26,981 nucleotides of DNA, taken from the NCBI GenBank assembly GCA_003427395.1, contig BFEA01000220.1:1134555-1161535 (forward strand). Direction: 5' to 3'. Below the pieces are notes generated by a model. It had not been told where the DNA came from. It did not search any database and worked only from the letters and a program-made list of their open reading frames with translations. Positions 26,895-26,981 of this stretch are shown in pieces. Within the stretch, counting starts at the first letter, position 1. Each line of letters opens with the position of its first letter. The DNA comes from Chara braunii (taxonomy: Eukaryota > Streptophyta > Charophyceae > Charales > Characeae). Made by a program: the position numbers and the translations under genes.

Positions 26895-26981
<87 letters not shown>
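26895..26981. repeat. (GA)n microsatellite at the right edge
   Basis: A pure GA run to the window end. Its full length is unknown. Confidence 0.98.

Overview
The window is nuclear DNA of a green plant or streptophyte alga. The evidence is a split B-type cyclin gene of the plant CYCB1 class, U6 snRNA-derived sequences, Ty3/gypsy and LINE relics, miniature inverted-repeat elements (MITEs) and very many GA, CA, poly(A) and minisatellite arrays. I cannot name the species; a repeat-rich charophyte, bryophyte or fern would all fit. Both window ends lie in (GA)n, a 53-base N gap (11550-11602) abuts another (GA)n, and single Ns sit at 3985 and 14407.

The one well-supported protein gene is a B1-type cyclin on the minus strand, starting near 3816 and running left past the window edge. 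Five exons can be joined in frame (3816-3738, 2615-2468, 1809-1725, 1312-1043, 581-360; 268 codons). They carry a destruction box, the conserved pre-cyclin-box segment and the first half of the cyclin box. The introns hold two hairpin MITEs, a U6 relic, four small poly(A)/poly(T) insertions with target-site duplications, and two minisatellites. Upstream of the start lie a (CA)n tract and about 2 kb of purine-rich minisatellite, including a 21-bp array with ten CACGTG (G-box) sites.

From 6.4 to 12.1 kb I see an unassigned 145-codon frame, microsatellites, C-rich arrays, a second MITE family (TAA target site) and a degenerate 19-bp minisatellite. From about 12.1 to 16.6 kb the DNA is AT-rich and contains a decayed Ty3/gypsy integrase. 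From 16.6 to 18.3 kb it is a pyrimidine-rich array interrupted by a SINE-like element and by the first of four members of a third MITE family (ends TTAAACCACYAGTACC). From 18.3 to 27 kb there are a few isolated exon-like frames without a recognised product, further SINE-like copies, three more MITEs, a LINE reverse-transcriptase zinc-binding tail and a U6 retropseudogene.

The main points of interest are three MITE families, two of them with an unfilled paralogous site inside the window; two cyclin-intron hairpins whose arms differ by paired, compensating substitutions; a set of very small poly(A)/poly(T) insertions with target-site duplications; and the G-box array upstream of the cyclin. I found no CRISPR array, bacterial operon or evident new enzyme system.
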